Source: Pseudoxanthomonas sp. X-1
Lineage (GTDB): Bacteria > Pseudomonadota > Gammaproteobacteria > Xanthomonadales > Xanthomonadaceae
Length of the DNA stretch: 64,000 nt
Direction of reading: 5' to 3'
NCBI RefSeq assembly: GCF_020042665.1
Contig: NZ_CP083376.1
Location: 3,508,001-3,572,000, forward strand
The translations under genes and the position numbers were made by a program. How positions within the stretch are numbered: position 1 is the first letter of the stretch; every line of letters starts with the position of its first letter. The notes beneath the pieces are model-generated. The model was given only the letters and a program-made list of their open reading frames with translations, was not told the origin of the DNA and did no database searches. Below are positions 8,837 to 17,764 of the stretch, piece after piece.

Positions 8837-10672
8837 TCAGAAGCTGCCGCCCAGGCTGACGAACACGCCCGAGTCGTTGGCGCCGCTCTGGCCGATGGTG
8901 CTGCGCGCGCCGAAGTCGGCGTTGAGGCCGGCGACGTGGCCGCGGGCGCCGACCACGACCACACCGTAGTCCTGGTCGAAGTCCACGCCCGGCACCGCGT
9001 AGCGCATCGCGCCGGGAATGGACTGCAGCGAGGCCCAGGCCTGCGCGGGGCTGTCCTCGAACTCGCGGTTGTAGGTCGCCTGCGCGTACGGGGTCCAGGT
9101 CGGCGAGATGTCGAAGCTGGCGCGCCAGCCGGCGCTGCCGATCAGCGAGTCGAACTTCTGGTTGGGGAAGGACAGCGCGGTCGAGGACAGGTTGTTCTCG
9201 TCGTAGCCGTCGACCTTGATCGTCTGCGAGACCAGGCCCAGCACCGGGCCGGTGTGCCAGCGGCCTTCCTGGTTGAAGTCGAAGCCGGCGTTGATCGCCG
9301 CGGTGAAGTTGCTGCCGTCCGGCGAGCCTTCCTGCTTGCGCGTGGCCGTGCCCAGCTGGATCTGGCGGGTCACATCGAAGCTCAGCCAGGTGTAGCTCAA
9401 CTGCGCGTTGACCCAGGCGCCGCGCCCGGCCCACTGCGCGAAGACACCGGCGGTGGTGTCTTCCTGGTCGAACTTGCCGCTGGAATGGCCGAAGTCCTGC
9501 TTGCCCTTGCCGTAGCCGGCGAAGGCGCCCAGGGTCCAGCCGTCCTGTGCCCAATCGACGCCGAACAGCCCGGCCGGCGTGGTGCCGTCATACAGGTCGC
9601 CGTCCTGCTGGCGCTGGCGGTCGGCCCGCAGGTCGCCCCACCAGCTCCAGCCCTGGGCCTGGCCGGTGGTATCGGCGTGCATGGACACGCGCTCGGCGCG
9701 CGAATAGCCCATCACCGAGGCCGAATGCGGCAGCACGGCGATCTGGCGCGGGCCTTCCAGCACCGACAGCGCGTACTGGCCGAGCAGCTGGTGCGCGGCG
9801 GTGCTCGGATGCACGCCGTCGGCGAACACGTAATCGGTGTTGGCGGTCGGGGTAACGTAGTTGAGCGGGCTGCAGGTCACCGAGGACATCGCGCCGCAGG
9901 CCGTGCCGGTGGCATTGGTGAAGCCGTACGCGGTCGGGTTGCTGGTGACCTCGTCGATCAGGGTGAAGGTGTCCAGCGGAATCACGCGCAGGCCAGAGGC
10001 GGCCAGGCCGTTGAACAGCGCGGTGTTGTAGCCCGTGGCCAGCTGCGTACCGGCGGCCGAAGTGGCCGCGCCGCCCGCGAGGAACTGCGGGGTCTTGCCC
10101 AGGTCCGGAATCGTCGGCACCAGCACGTACTGCGCGCCGGCCGCCTGCAGCCGGCCGATCACGCCCACCTGCGCGGTCACCGCCGAGCCGATGATGGCCT
10201 GGGCCTGCGCCGGGGCCTGGGCCGCGGCGAACAGGTCGTTGGCGCCGCCCCAGACGGTGTACAGCGCCTTGGCATCGGCCACGCCACCGGTGGCGGTCAG
10301 ATAACTGTTCACCTGCGAGACGATCGACGGCGCCGGACCCAGCGCGGTGTTGACCGTGGCGTTGACCCGCGCGCCACCCACGGCGTAATTGGTGCCGCCC
10401 TGGTTATCGCTGGCCGCGTTGGTGCCGTAGAAGTCGGCCACGTACTCGCCCCAGACCAGGCCCGGGTTGGTGGTGAAACGGCCGACGATCGCCGCCGAGG
10501 GGCCGGCGACCTGGATCAGGGCCGGGCGGAAGTGACCCGAGTCGGTCAGGCTGTCGCCGAAGAACACGGTCTGCGAATAGGCCGGCTGCTCGGCCTGCGC
10601 CGGGACAGCGAACGCGGCCAGCGCGACGACCACCGCTGCGGACAGGGTGGACAGGGAACGGGGTGCGGACAT
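8837..10672 (-). CDS. GDSL-family autotransporter esterase/lipase (EstA-like)
   Basis: The start at 10672 (MSAPRSLSTLSAAVVVALAA) follows GGAGGATCGC and gives 611 residues with a signal peptide ending near AQA. The passenger is an SGNH/GDSL hydrolase: block I FFGDSLTDSG (nucleophile Ser41), GGTNYAVGGARV, WGGANDLF, and block V DGVHPSTAAHQLL carrying the catalytic Asp-x2-His. The C-terminal third (from about residue 350) is an autotransporter beta-barrel with alternating aromatic strands, ending in VSLGGSF with a terminal Phe. It should be an outer-membrane-anchored, surface-exposed esterase, as for Pseudomonas EstA. It stands alone, between tRNA-Gly and the divergent trmB group. Confidence 0.93.
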   Translation of the reverse strand: MSAPRSLSTLSAAVVVALAAFAVPAQAEQPAYSQTVFFGDSLTDSGHFRPALIQVAGPSAAIVGRFTTNPGLVWGEYVADFYGTNAASDNQGGTNYAVGGARVNATVNTALGPAPSIVSQVNSYLTATGGVADAKALYTVWGGANDLFAAAQAPAQAQAIIGSAVTAQVGVIGRLQAAGAQYVLVPTIPDLGKTPQFLAGGAATSAAGTQLATGYNTALFNGLAASGLRVIPLDTFTLIDEVTSNPTAYGFTNATGTACGAMSSVTCSPLNYVTPTANTDYVFADGVHPSTAAHQLLGQYALSVLEGPRQIAVLPHSASVMGYSRAERVSMHADTTGQAQGWSWWGDLRADRQRQQDGDLYDGTTPAGLFGVDWAQDGWTLGAFAGYGKGKQDFGHSSGKFDQEDTTAGVFAQWAGRGAWVNAQLSYTWLSFDVTRQIQLGTATRKQEGSPDGSNFTAAINAGFDFNQEGRWHTGPVLGLVSQTIKVDGYDENNLSSTALSFPNQKFDSLIGSAGWRASFDISPTWTPYAQATYNREFEDSPAQAWASLQSIPGAMRYAVPGVDFDQDYGVVVVGARGHVAGLNADFGARSTIGQSGANDSGVFVSLGGSF

Positions 10673-10832
10673 GCGATCCTCCAACGGATCAGAAGAAGAA
10701 CAAGAGTGCGGTGGCCGCCATACGGCGGCGCACTGGCGGCAATGGTTCATCGTGCGCTGCGGCAACTCACGCTGCACTGCGGCATGCGCGTCGCCACGGA
10801 ATGACAGGAAGCCGGCACGCGACGACAAGGGA

Positions 10833-10848
10833 GGTCACGGCCGTGACC
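10833..10848. promoter_or_regulatory. 16-bp perfect palindrome in the estA-like/trmB divergent region
   Basis: GGTCACGG followed by CCGTGACC forms a perfect 16-bp palindrome about 160 bases upstream of the esterase start and 104 bases upstream of the trmB leader ORF. It has no T-tract, so it is more like an operator than a terminator. The binding protein is unknown. The rest of the 10673-10951 gap shows nothing else except the -10-like element described for trmB. Confidence 0.3.
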
Positions 10849-10938
10849 CCGGGAGCGCGCGGATGCCGGGCCTAGGGTCGCTCGAGCCCACGCGCCATTG
10901 TCTGGAAGCGCATCCGCGATCCTGACAGCGAGTTGGGC

Positions 10939-10944
10939 GATAAT
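10939..10944 (+). promoter_or_regulatory. Candidate -10 element of the trmB operon
   Basis: GATAAT ends 7 nt before an ATG at 10952. Transcription from this -10 would begin at or next to that ATG, giving a leaderless message. No good -35 hexamer is seen at the standard distance. Confidence 0.4.
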
Positions 10945-10951
10945 TCGTCTC

Positions 10952-11041
10952 ATGTCGTCCCTCTCCCACCTCTTCACGCCGGCCGGCACCGCGCTGCCCG
11001 GCCGCCGCACCCGCCCTGCGGCAGGACCGATCGGCCGATGA
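10952..11041 (+). CDS. Possible 29-residue leader peptide overlapping the trmB start
   Basis: An ATG at 10952 opens a 29-codon frame ([20 protein letters not shown] and nine more residues) whose TGA overlaps the trmB ATG as ATGA. The ATG lies where transcription from the GATAAT at 10939 should begin. The product has no recognised domain. If translated it would couple ribosome passage to trmB, which lacks its own strong Shine-Dalgarno. It could also be a chance frame. Confidence 0.35.
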   Translation: MSSLSHLFTPAGTALPGRRTRPAAGPIGR

Positions 11042-11772
11042 CCGATCCGTTCTCCAGCCCCGGCGCCAAGGCCCCGGCCAAGCCGTTCACCGTCACCGAA
11101 GGCCGTCGCGAGATCCGCAGCTTCGTGCTGCGCCAGGGGCGCTTCACCGAGGCCCAGCAGCGCGCGTTCGACGTGCAGTGGCCGCGCTTCGGCCTGGACT
11201 ACACCGGCCAGCTGCGCGATTTCGACGCGGTGTTCGGCCGCGCCGCGCCGCGGGTGGTGGAGATCGGCACCGGCAACGGCGATGCGCTGCGCTTCGCGGC
11301 CCGGCAGGACCCGTCGCGCGACTATCTCGGCATCGAGGTGCATGCCCCAGGCGTGGGCCGGCTGCTCAATGCGCTGGAGGCCGACGGCAGCGACCACGTG
11401 CGCGTCTACCACCACGATGCGGTGGAAGTGCTGCGCAACGAGGTCGCCGACGGCAGCCTGGACGAGGTGCGCATCTACTTCCCCGACCCCTGGCACAAGA
11501 AGCGCCACAACAAGCGCCGGCTGGTCCAGCCCGAATTCGCCGCGCTGCTGGTGCGCAAGCTGGCGCCCGGCGGCCGCCTGCACTGCGCCACCGACTGGGA
11601 GGCCTACGCCGAGCATATGTGGGACGTGCTCGACGCCACCCCCGGCCTGCGCAACCGCGCCGGCGCGCGCGGCAGCGTGCCGCGCCCGGACTGGCGCCCG
11701 CAGACCCATTTCGAGACCCGCGGGCAGAAGCTCGGCCACGGCGTCTGGGACCTGCTCTATGACCGCTGCTGA
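11038..11772 (+). CDS. trmB: tRNA (guanine-N7-)-methyltransferase
   Basis: The start at 11038 ([20 protein letters not shown]) gives 244 residues, typical of TrmB. The enzyme methylates G46 in the variable loop of tRNAs using SAM. Seen are the SAM-binding [36 protein letters not shown], the family signature [16 protein letters not shown], and the C-terminal [17 protein letters not shown]. An upstream frame continuing from 10933 is rejected because its extra residues are not family-like. An SLC13 transporter follows 36 bases later and an ACT protein after that, so the three may be co-transcribed. Confidence 0.95.
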   Translation: MTDPFSSPGAKAPAKPFTVTEGRREIRSFVLRQGRFTEAQQRAFDVQWPRFGLDYTGQLRDFDAVFGRAAPRVVEIGTGNGDALRFAARQDPSRDYLGIEVHAPGVGRLLNALEADGSDHVRVYHHDAVEVLRNEVADGSLDEVRIYFPDPWHKKRHNKRRLVQPEFAALLVRKLAPGGRLHCATDWEAYAEHMWDVLDATPGLRNRAGARGSVPRPDWRPQTHFETRGQKLGHGVWDLLYDRC

Positions 11773-11808
11773 CGAACCGCCCTCGCCCGCCGGAGCACGC
11801 GCCGCGTA

Positions 11809-13671
11809 ATGGACACCGGCCTGACGCTGACCAACGACATGCGCCTGGTGCTGGGGCTGGTCGGCTTCGTCATGGTGATGTTCCTGTTCGAGCGCATCCG
11901 TGCCGATGTGGTCGCGCTGGTGGTGCTGGTGGTGCTGGGCCTGACCGGCCTGGTCGCGCCGGAGGAGATCTTCGGCGGCTTCTCCGGCAACGCGGTGATG
12001 AGCATCATCGCCACCACCATCCTCGGCGCGGGCCTGGAGCGCACCGGCGCGCTGAACCGGCTGGCGTCCTGGCTGCTGCGGCGCGGACATGGGGTGGAAC
12101 AGCGGCTGCTGCTGCTGACCACGGCCATTGCGGGGCTCAACTCCTCGTTCATGCAGAACCCCTCGGTGATGGCGCTGTACCTGCCGGTAGCAGCGCGCCT
12201 GTCCTCGCGCACCACGCTCAACCTGCAGCGCCTGCTGCTGCCGATCGCCTCGGCCATCGTGATGGGCGGCGCGCTGACCATGGTCGGCAATTCGCCGCTG
12301 ATCCTGCTCAACGACCTGATGATCTCGGCCAACAACAACCTGCCCTCGGGCATGGCCACGCTGGAGCCGCTGCGCATGTTCGCGCCGCTGCCGATCGGCG
12401 TGGCCCTGGTGTTGGCCTCGCTGGCGTACTTCCGCTTCTACGGCGATGCCAAGCTGCAGCGCGAGACCACGCCCTCGGCCACCGCCGCGCCGGCCCGCAC
12501 CGAGAGCTATTTCGCCAGCACCTACGGCATCGAGGGCGAGGTGTTCGAGCTGACCGTCAGCGCCGACAGCGCGCTGGTCGGCATGACCCTGGGGGAGGCC
12601 GAGGCCCTGCACGGCGCCCCGCTGATGCTGGCCCTTCAGACCGGCACCGACACGCGCCTGGCGCCGCCCGCGGACATGCGCATCTGGGTCGGCAGCGTGC
12701 TGGGCGCGATGGGCAAGCGCGCCGAGGTGGCCGACTTCGCGCAGAACCAGTTCCTGCGCATGTCCTCGCGCCTGCGCCACTTCGGCGACCTGTTCAATCC
12801 CAGCCGCGCCGGCATCTCCGAGGCGGTGATCCCGCCGACCTCGCGCTTCATCGGCAAGACCGCCGCCGAGCTGGCGCTGCGCAAGCAGGCTGGGATCAGC
12901 CTGCTGGCAATCAACCGCGACAAGAAGGTGCTGCGCGAGGACGTGCGCAAGGTGCCGCTGCGCGCCGGCGACATGCTGGTGTTCCACAGCATCTGGCAGG
13001 ACCTGGCCGCCGCGGCCAAGGGCGGCGACTTCGTGGTGGTCACCGACTATCCCAAGGGCGAGCAGCGCCCGCACAAGTTCAAGATCGCCATGGCGATTTT
13101 CGCCCTGACCATCATCATCGCGCTGACCTCGCACATCCCGGTGGCGCTGATCCTGATGACCGGCGTGGCCGGCATGCTGCTGACCGGCGTGCTGCGCATG
13201 GACGAGGCCTATGCGGCGATCAACTGGAAGACCGTGTTCCTGATGGCCGGGCTGATCCCGCTGGGCTGGGCGATGGACTCCAGCGGCGCGGCGGCCTGGG
13301 TCGCCGGCCACACCATCGAGCGCCTGCCCGACGGCCTGCCGGTGTGGGTGCTGGAGATCGCCATCGCGCTGCTGACCACGGCCTTCTCGCTGGTGATCAG
13401 CCATGTCGGCGCGACCATCGTGATGGTGCCCATCGCCATCAGCCTGGCGCTGGCGGCCGGCGGCAACCCGACCTCGTTCGCGTTGATCACCGCGCTGTCG
13501 GCGTCCAACAACCTGATGACCGCCTCCAACCCGGTGATCTCCATGGTCACCGGCCCGGCCAACTACACCGCGCGGCAGATGTGGCGCGTGGGCGGGCCGA
13601 TGTCGCTGATCTATACCTGCGTGGTGGTGGCGATGGTCAACCTGATGTCGTGGTGGGCGACCCGTGCCTGA
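11809..13671 (+). CDS. SLC13-family permease with TrkA-C domains
   Basis: A 620-residue inner-membrane transporter of the DASS/SLC13 superfamily. The N-terminal half has membrane helices beginning LVLGLVGFVMVMFLFERI, a hairpin region SFMQNPSVMALYLP and GNSPLILLNDLM. The soluble middle (about 225-405) looks like two RCK-C/TrkA-C domains (EVFELTVSADSALVGMTLGE and RFIGKTAAELALRKQAG), as in bacterial relatives annotated as sulfate or cation/carboxylate transporters. The second membrane half has SHVGATIVMVPIAISLALAA and ITALSASNNLMTASNPV, matching the SLC13 substrate/sodium loops. The substrate cannot be told from sequence; sulfate or dicarboxylates are possible. It follows trmB by 36 bases. Confidence 0.85.
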   Translation: MDTGLTLTNDMRLVLGLVGFVMVMFLFERIRADVVALVVLVVLGLTGLVAPEEIFGGFSGNAVMSIIATTILGAGLERTGALNRLASWLLRRGHGVEQRLLLLTTAIAGLNSSFMQNPSVMALYLPVAARLSSRTTLNLQRLLLPIASAIVMGGALTMVGNSPLILLNDLMISANNNLPSGMATLEPLRMFAPLPIGVALVLASLAYFRFYGDAKLQRETTPSATAAPARTESYFASTYGIEGEVFELTVSADSALVGMTLGEAEALHGAPLMLALQTGTDTRLAPPADMRIWVGSVLGAMGKRAEVADFAQNQFLRMSSRLRHFGDLFNPSRAGISEAVIPPTSRFIGKTAAELALRKQAGISLLAINRDKKVLREDVRKVPLRAGDMLVFHSIWQDLAAAAKGGDFVVVTDYPKGEQRPHKFKIAMAIFALTIIIALTSHIPVALILMTGVAGMLLTGVLRMDEAYAAINWKTVFLMAGLIPLGWAMDSSGAAAWVAGHTIERLPDGLPVWVLEIAIALLTTAFSLVISHVGATIVMVPIAISLALAAGGNPTSFALITALSASNNLMTASNPVISMVTGPANYTARQMWRVGGPMSLIYTCVVVAMVNLMSWWATRA

Positions 13672-13695
13672 GTGCGGTCGCCCGGAGCGCGCGCC

Positions 13696-14076
<381 letters not shown>

Positions 14077-14099
14077 GCCCTGTCCGATCCCGGGCGGTG

Positions 14100-14423
14100 C
14101 TAGGCCAGCACCACCTGCCCGTCGCGCACCTGCACCGGCACCTGGCTCAACGCCTCGCCGCGGCACGGCCCGGACAGACATTGACCACCTTGTAATTCGA
14201 ACGTGGCCCCGTGCGCCGCGCACACCAGATGGCCCTGCTTGGTCAGCAGGAACTTGCCCGGCGCCCAGTCCAGGCGCCGGCCCGCGTGCGGGCAGACGTT
14301 GCGCCAGGCCCGCACCTGCGGCCCCTGGCGGACCAACAGCAGCGATTCGGCGCCGCCTTCGAGCGCGGCTTCCACCTCGACGGGCTGGCCGTCAGCGAGA
14401 CTGTCGAAAGGAATCGGATCCAT
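14100..14423 (-). CDS. Rieske [2Fe-2S] protein
   Basis: A 107-residue soluble Rieske ferredoxin-like protein. Cluster ligands are visible as CPHAGRRL (Cys-x-His) and CAAHGATFELQGG (Cys-x2-His), about 20 residues apart. The C-terminus PVQVRDGQVVLA is family-like. There is no signal peptide or membrane anchor, so it is a small cytoplasmic electron-transfer protein or dioxygenase-associated ferredoxin. No oxygenase neighbour is present, so its partner is unknown. Confidence 0.88.
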   Translation of the reverse strand: MDPIPFDSLADGQPVEVEAALEGGAESLLLVRQGPQVRAWRNVCPHAGRRLDWAPGKFLLTKQGHLVCAAHGATFELQGGQCLSGPCRGEALSQVPVQVRDGQVVLA

Positions 14424-14505
14424 GGGGACTTAACGAAGGTTTCACACGTCTGGCGGGCGGCTCGCCATACTGGCATCCGTTCGCCACACATTCTGTCACG
14501 AGCCC

Positions 14506-14781
14506 ATGATCCGCACCTTCTCCTTCGACTCCCAGCGTCTGCGCAACGCGTTCGCGCCGCGCAAGCCCCGGCATCCGCTGCTGCGCGTGGTCGTCGGCCT
14601 GCTGGGGCTGGCGGTGCTGGCGGTGCTGGTGTTCTTCGGCCTGTTCGTCGGCGCGGCCATGCTGGCCGCCGGCATGGCCTATCGCCTGCTGCGCCCGCGG
14701 GCGCGGACCCACGCGCAGCAGCGCGTGGTTGAAGGCGAATACCAGGTCGTGCGCAAGCAGGCGCTGCCCCTCTCGCACTAA
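14506..14781 (+). CDS. Small single-pass membrane protein (91 aa), function unknown
   Basis: Not recognised. The 91-residue product has a basic N-terminus (RLRNAFAPRKPRHPLLR), one long hydrophobic segment (VVVGLLGLAVLAVLVFFGLF and beyond, about 29-60), then a basic, cytoplasm-like tail. A CATACT -10-like element lies upstream. It is followed by the FAA hydrolase gene with a 58-base gap that contains TTACACT, so that gene may have its own promoter. Confidence 0.6.
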   Translation: MIRTFSFDSQRLRNAFAPRKPRHPLLRVVVGLLGLAVLAVLVFFGLFVGAAMLAAGMAYRLLRPRARTHAQQRVVEGEYQVVRKQALPLSH

Positions 14782-14839
14782 GGGCGCGTCAAGCGCCTTA
14801 CACTCGCGTTCCTCTTTAGCGTGATCGAGGAACGCCCAG

Positions 14840-15547
14840 ATGTCCGATGTGATTCCCGCGCCCGAGCAGGCGCGCGTGCCGGTGCGCGGCGGTGGCACCT
14901 TCCCGGTGCACCGCATCTACTGCGTCGGCCGCAACTTCGCCGACCATGCGCGCGAGATGGGCGCCACCGCGCCGGCCTCGAAGGCCGAACGCGGCCAGCC
15001 GGTCTTCTTCTCCAAGCCGGCCGATGCCATCGTCACTGGCGATCGCACCATCCCCTACCCGCCCGGCACGGCCGACCTGCACCATGAGGTCGAGCTGGTC
15101 GTCGCGCTGGGCCAGGACGCGCCGGCCGGCGTGCTCGAAGGCGAGGCCGGCAACGCGCTGATCTACGGCTATGCCGTGGGCCTGGACCTGACCCGTCGCG
15201 ACCTGCAGGCCGCGGCCAAGAAGGCCGGCCTGCCCTGGGACACCGGCAAGGGCTTCGACCACTCGGCGCCGATCAGCGAGATCGTGCCGGCCGCGCAGGC
15301 CGGGGACCTGCAGGACGCGGTGATCGCGCTGACCGTCAACGATCAGGTGCGCCAGCGCGGCACGCTGCACGACATGATCTGGAACGTGCCGGAGATCCTG
15401 CACGAGCTCTCCAGGCTCTATGCGCTCAAGGCGGGCGACCTGGTGTTCATGGGGACGCCGTCCGGCGTGGGCGCGCTGCAGCGGGGCGACCGCTTCGTGG
15501 CCACGCTCGATGGCGTGGGCGAACTGCGCGGCACGATCGGCGTTTGA
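14840..15547 (+). CDS. Fumarylacetoacetate hydrolase family protein
   Basis: A 235-residue FAH-superfamily hydrolase, similar in length to fumarylpyruvate hydrolases and acylpyruvases. Landmarks are [25 protein letters not shown], the metal-binding [11 protein letters not shown], and [12 protein letters not shown], then [10 protein letters not shown] and [13 protein letters not shown] near the end. GAGGA precedes the ATG at 14840. Members cleave C-C bonds of acylpyruvates in aromatic degradation or decarboxylate oxaloacetate; the substrate here cannot be assigned from context. Confidence 0.9.
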   Translation: MSDVIPAPEQARVPVRGGGTFPVHRIYCVGRNFADHAREMGATAPASKAERGQPVFFSKPADAIVTGDRTIPYPPGTADLHHEVELVVALGQDAPAGVLEGEAGNALIYGYAVGLDLTRRDLQAAAKKAGLPWDTGKGFDHSAPISEIVPAAQAGDLQDAVIALTVNDQVRQRGTLHDMIWNVPEILHELSRLYALKAGDLVFMGTPSGVGALQRGDRFVATLDGVGELRGTIGV

Positions 15548-15614
15548 CTCCGCGCGCACGTTGGGTCCGGTAACGTTGCCGGACCTTCCCCCGAGCCTTC
15601 AGGAGAGACGAGAG

Positions 15615-16019
15615 ATGGGCATGCTCAGCGAATTCAAGACCTTCGCCATGCGCGGCAACGTGGTGGACCTGGCGGTCGGTGTGGTGATCGGTGCGGCCTT
15701 CGGCAAGATCGTCACCTCGCTGGTGGACAAGATCATCATGCCGCCCATCGGCCTGCTGATCGGCGGCATCGATTTCTCCCGGCTCGCCTGGGTGCTCAAG
15801 CCGGCCACCGTCGGCGCGGACGGCAAGGAGATCCCGGCGGTGGTGATCGGCTACGGTGATTTCCTCAATACGCTGGTGCAGTTCATCATCGTGGCGTTCG
15901 CGATCTTCCTGGTGGTCAAGGCGATCAACCGTCTGGCGCCGAAGAAGGAAGCCGCGCCGGCCGCGACGCCGGAAGACGTGCTGCTGCTGCGCGAGATCCG
16001 CGACTCGCTGAAGAAGTAA
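15615..16019 (+). CDS. mscL: Large-conductance mechanosensitive channel
   Basis: A 134-residue MscL. The N-terminal [20 protein letters not shown] amphipathic helix and first membrane helix ([17 protein letters not shown]), the periplasmic loop, the second helix ([18 protein letters not shown]) and a charged C-terminal coiled-coil ([15 protein letters not shown]) are all present. AGGAG at 15601 precedes the start. It opens on membrane tension to release solutes at osmotic downshock. Confidence 0.97.
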   Translation: MGMLSEFKTFAMRGNVVDLAVGVVIGAAFGKIVTSLVDKIIMPPIGLLIGGIDFSRLAWVLKPATVGADGKEIPAVVIGYGDFLNTLVQFIIVAFAIFLVVKAINRLAPKKEAAPAATPEDVLLLREIRDSLKK

Positions 16020-16030
16020 TCCCCGGGCGG

Positions 16031-16070
16031 CCGCGAGCGAGGCAAGCCGCGGCTGTTAAGCTCGCGGCTT
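16031..16070 (+). terminator. Alternative hairpins between mscL and the M28 peptidase gene
   Basis: CCGCGAGC (16031-16038) can pair with GCTCGCGG (16060-16067), or AAGCCGCG (16044-16051) with CGCGGCTT (16063-16070). The two stems share the 3' arm so they exclude each other. There is no clear T-tract, so termination is uncertain. Confidence 0.35.
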
Positions 16071-16092
16071 CCCCACTCGCGAGCCTGCCTGC

Positions 16093-17502
16093 ATGCGTCG
16101 TTCGATCCTGTCCTGCGCCCTGTTGCTGTGCGCCGCGCTCCCGCTGCACGCCGCCAGCCCGACCACGATCCCCGACGCCGCGCTCAAGCGCGCCGATGCC
16201 CTGCGCCAGCAGGCGCTGGCCGACGACACCGGCTGGAAAGTCGTCGAATCGCTGACCACCGAAGTCGGGCCGCGCCTGGCCGGCAGCGAGGCCGATGCGC
16301 GTGCGGTGGCGTGGGCGCAGGCCAAGTTCAAGCAGCTCGGCTTCGACAAGGTCTGGACCGAGCCGGTGACCTTCCCCAAGTGGGAGCGCCGCGGCGAACA
16401 CGCGCAGGTGCTGGGCGCCAACGCGCAGCCGCTGCTGGTGACCGCGCTGGGCGGCAGCGCCGGCGGCACGGTCGAAGGCGAGATCGTGCGCTTCGCCGAC
16501 CTGGACGCGCTGCAGGCCGCGCCGGCCGGATCACTGGCGGGCAAGATCGCCTTCGTCGACTTCCAGATGCACAAGAAGCAGGACGGCGGCGACTACCGCT
16601 ATGGCGGTGGCATCCGCGGGCGTGGCCCGTCGGAGGCGATCAAGAAGGGCGCGGTCGGCTTCCTGATGCGCTCGGCCGGCACCACGCCGCATCGCGTGGT
16701 CAATACCGGCATCACCCGCTACGAGGACGGGTTGACGCCGATCCCGGCGGCGGCGGTGTCGATTCCCGACGCCGACCAGCTGGCGCGCCTGGTCGCGCGC
16801 GGCCCGGTCAAGGTGCGCCTGGCGCTGGACTGCGGCTGGGACGGCCAGGCCACCAGCTACAACGTGATCGGCCAGATCACCGGGCGCAGCAAGCCCGGCG
16901 AAATCGTGCTGACCGGCGGGCATCTGGATTCGTGGGATCTGGGCACGGGCGCCATCGACGATGCGGCCGGCATCGGCATCTCCATGGCGGCCGCCAGGCT
17001 CGCCGGCCAGCTGCGCCCGGCGCGCACGCTTCGCGTGGTCGCCTTCGCCAACGAGGAGCAGGGCCTGTACGGCGGCCGCGCCTACGCGCAGGCGCACGCC
17101 AAGGAGATCGCCCAGCACGTCATCGCCGCCGAGAGCGACTTCGGCGCCGGGCACATCTATGGCTTCAGCAGCAATGCCGATGCGCATGCCAAGGGCGCGA
17201 TCGAGACGATCGCCGCCGCGCTCAAGCCGCTGGACGTGGCTTACCTGCCGGGCCAGGGCGATCCGGAATCGGACATCGGCCCCATGGCCCAGCTCGGCAT
17301 GCGCTGGGCGTGGCTGGGCCATGACGGCACCGACTACTTCGACCTGCACCACAACGCGGACGACACGCTGGACAAGATCGATCCGAAGGTCCTGGCGCAG
17401 AACGTGGCCGCCTATGCGGTGTTCCTGTACCTGGCGGCGGAAGCGAAGGGCGATTTCGGCAGTGCGCCGGTGCCGGCGGGAGCGAACAAGGAAGCGCACT
17501 GA
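16093..17502 (+). CDS. Secreted M28-family zinc aminopeptidase
   Basis: A 469-residue protein with a signal peptide (MRRSILSCALLLCAALPLHA). The catalytic M28 domain supplies the two-zinc site: GGHLDSWDLGTGAIDDAAG (His and bridging Asp), FANEEQGLYGG (catalytic and ligand Glu), ESDFGAG (Asp) and DGTDYFDLHHNADDTLD (His). A PA-like insert (about 115-255) sits before it. The family hydrolyses N-terminal residues from peptides and would act in the periplasm or outside the cell. Xanthomonads carry several paralogues. It is followed by a REP-rich gap. Confidence 0.92.
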   Translation: MRRSILSCALLLCAALPLHAASPTTIPDAALKRADALRQQALADDTGWKVVESLTTEVGPRLAGSEADARAVAWAQAKFKQLGFDKVWTEPVTFPKWERRGEHAQVLGANAQPLLVTALGGSAGGTVEGEIVRFADLDALQAAPAGSLAGKIAFVDFQMHKKQDGGDYRYGGGIRGRGPSEAIKKGAVGFLMRSAGTTPHRVVNTGITRYEDGLTPIPAAAVSIPDADQLARLVARGPVKVRLALDCGWDGQATSYNVIGQITGRSKPGEIVLTGGHLDSWDLGTGAIDDAAGIGISMAAARLAGQLRPARTLRVVAFANEEQGLYGGRAYAQAHAKEIAQHVIAAESDFGAGHIYGFSSNADAHAKGAIETIAAALKPLDVAYLPGQGDPESDIGPMAQLGMRWAWLGHDGTDYFDLHHNADDTLDKIDPKVLAQNVAAYAVFLYLAAEAKGDFGSAPVPAGANKEAH

Positions 17503-17576
17503 GTCTCGGGTTCGCTACTTGCCGTAGCGCTCGACTGCGCACACCCAAAGCCGCCGCCGATAGCCCCCTACCGGCA

Positions 17577-17594
17577 TTCCCGCGCACGCGGGAA
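17577..17594. repeat. REP palindrome, TTCCCGCG type
   Basis: TTCCCGCG-CA-CGCGGGAA, a perfect 8-bp-arm palindrome downstream of the M28 gene. Related palindromes occur near 39188, 51954, 58278, 58359 and 58428, all intergenic. Confidence 0.75.
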
Positions 17595-17663
17595 CCCATG
17601 GACGTTCGCTTTTCCGGCAAGCAGCGCTATTCCCCGCAAACGCGAGGACGAGCGATAGACCCT

Positions 17664-17689
17664 GTGGGAGCCGCCATGACGGCTCCCAC
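17664..17689. repeat. REP-like palindrome, GTGGGAGCC type
   Basis: A 26-bp imperfect palindrome, GTGGGAGCCG-CCATGA-CGGCTCCCAC. The same arms recur in the larger hairpins at 26537 and 55474. It lies in the gap between the convergent M28 and rlmB-like genes. Confidence 0.75.
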
Positions 17690-17764
17690 CAAGCATCATC
17701 GAAGTCGATCAGCACTAAACACGCCTGACGGCATACGCCCTACTACCGCCTGCCCAACCGCGTA

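Noticed and set aside
8633-10804. 723-residue open frame on the plus strand opposite the GDSL autotransporter
   Set aside because: It includes the tRNA gene, is rich in Arg/Gly/His without domains, and mirrors codon bias of the real minus-strand gene.
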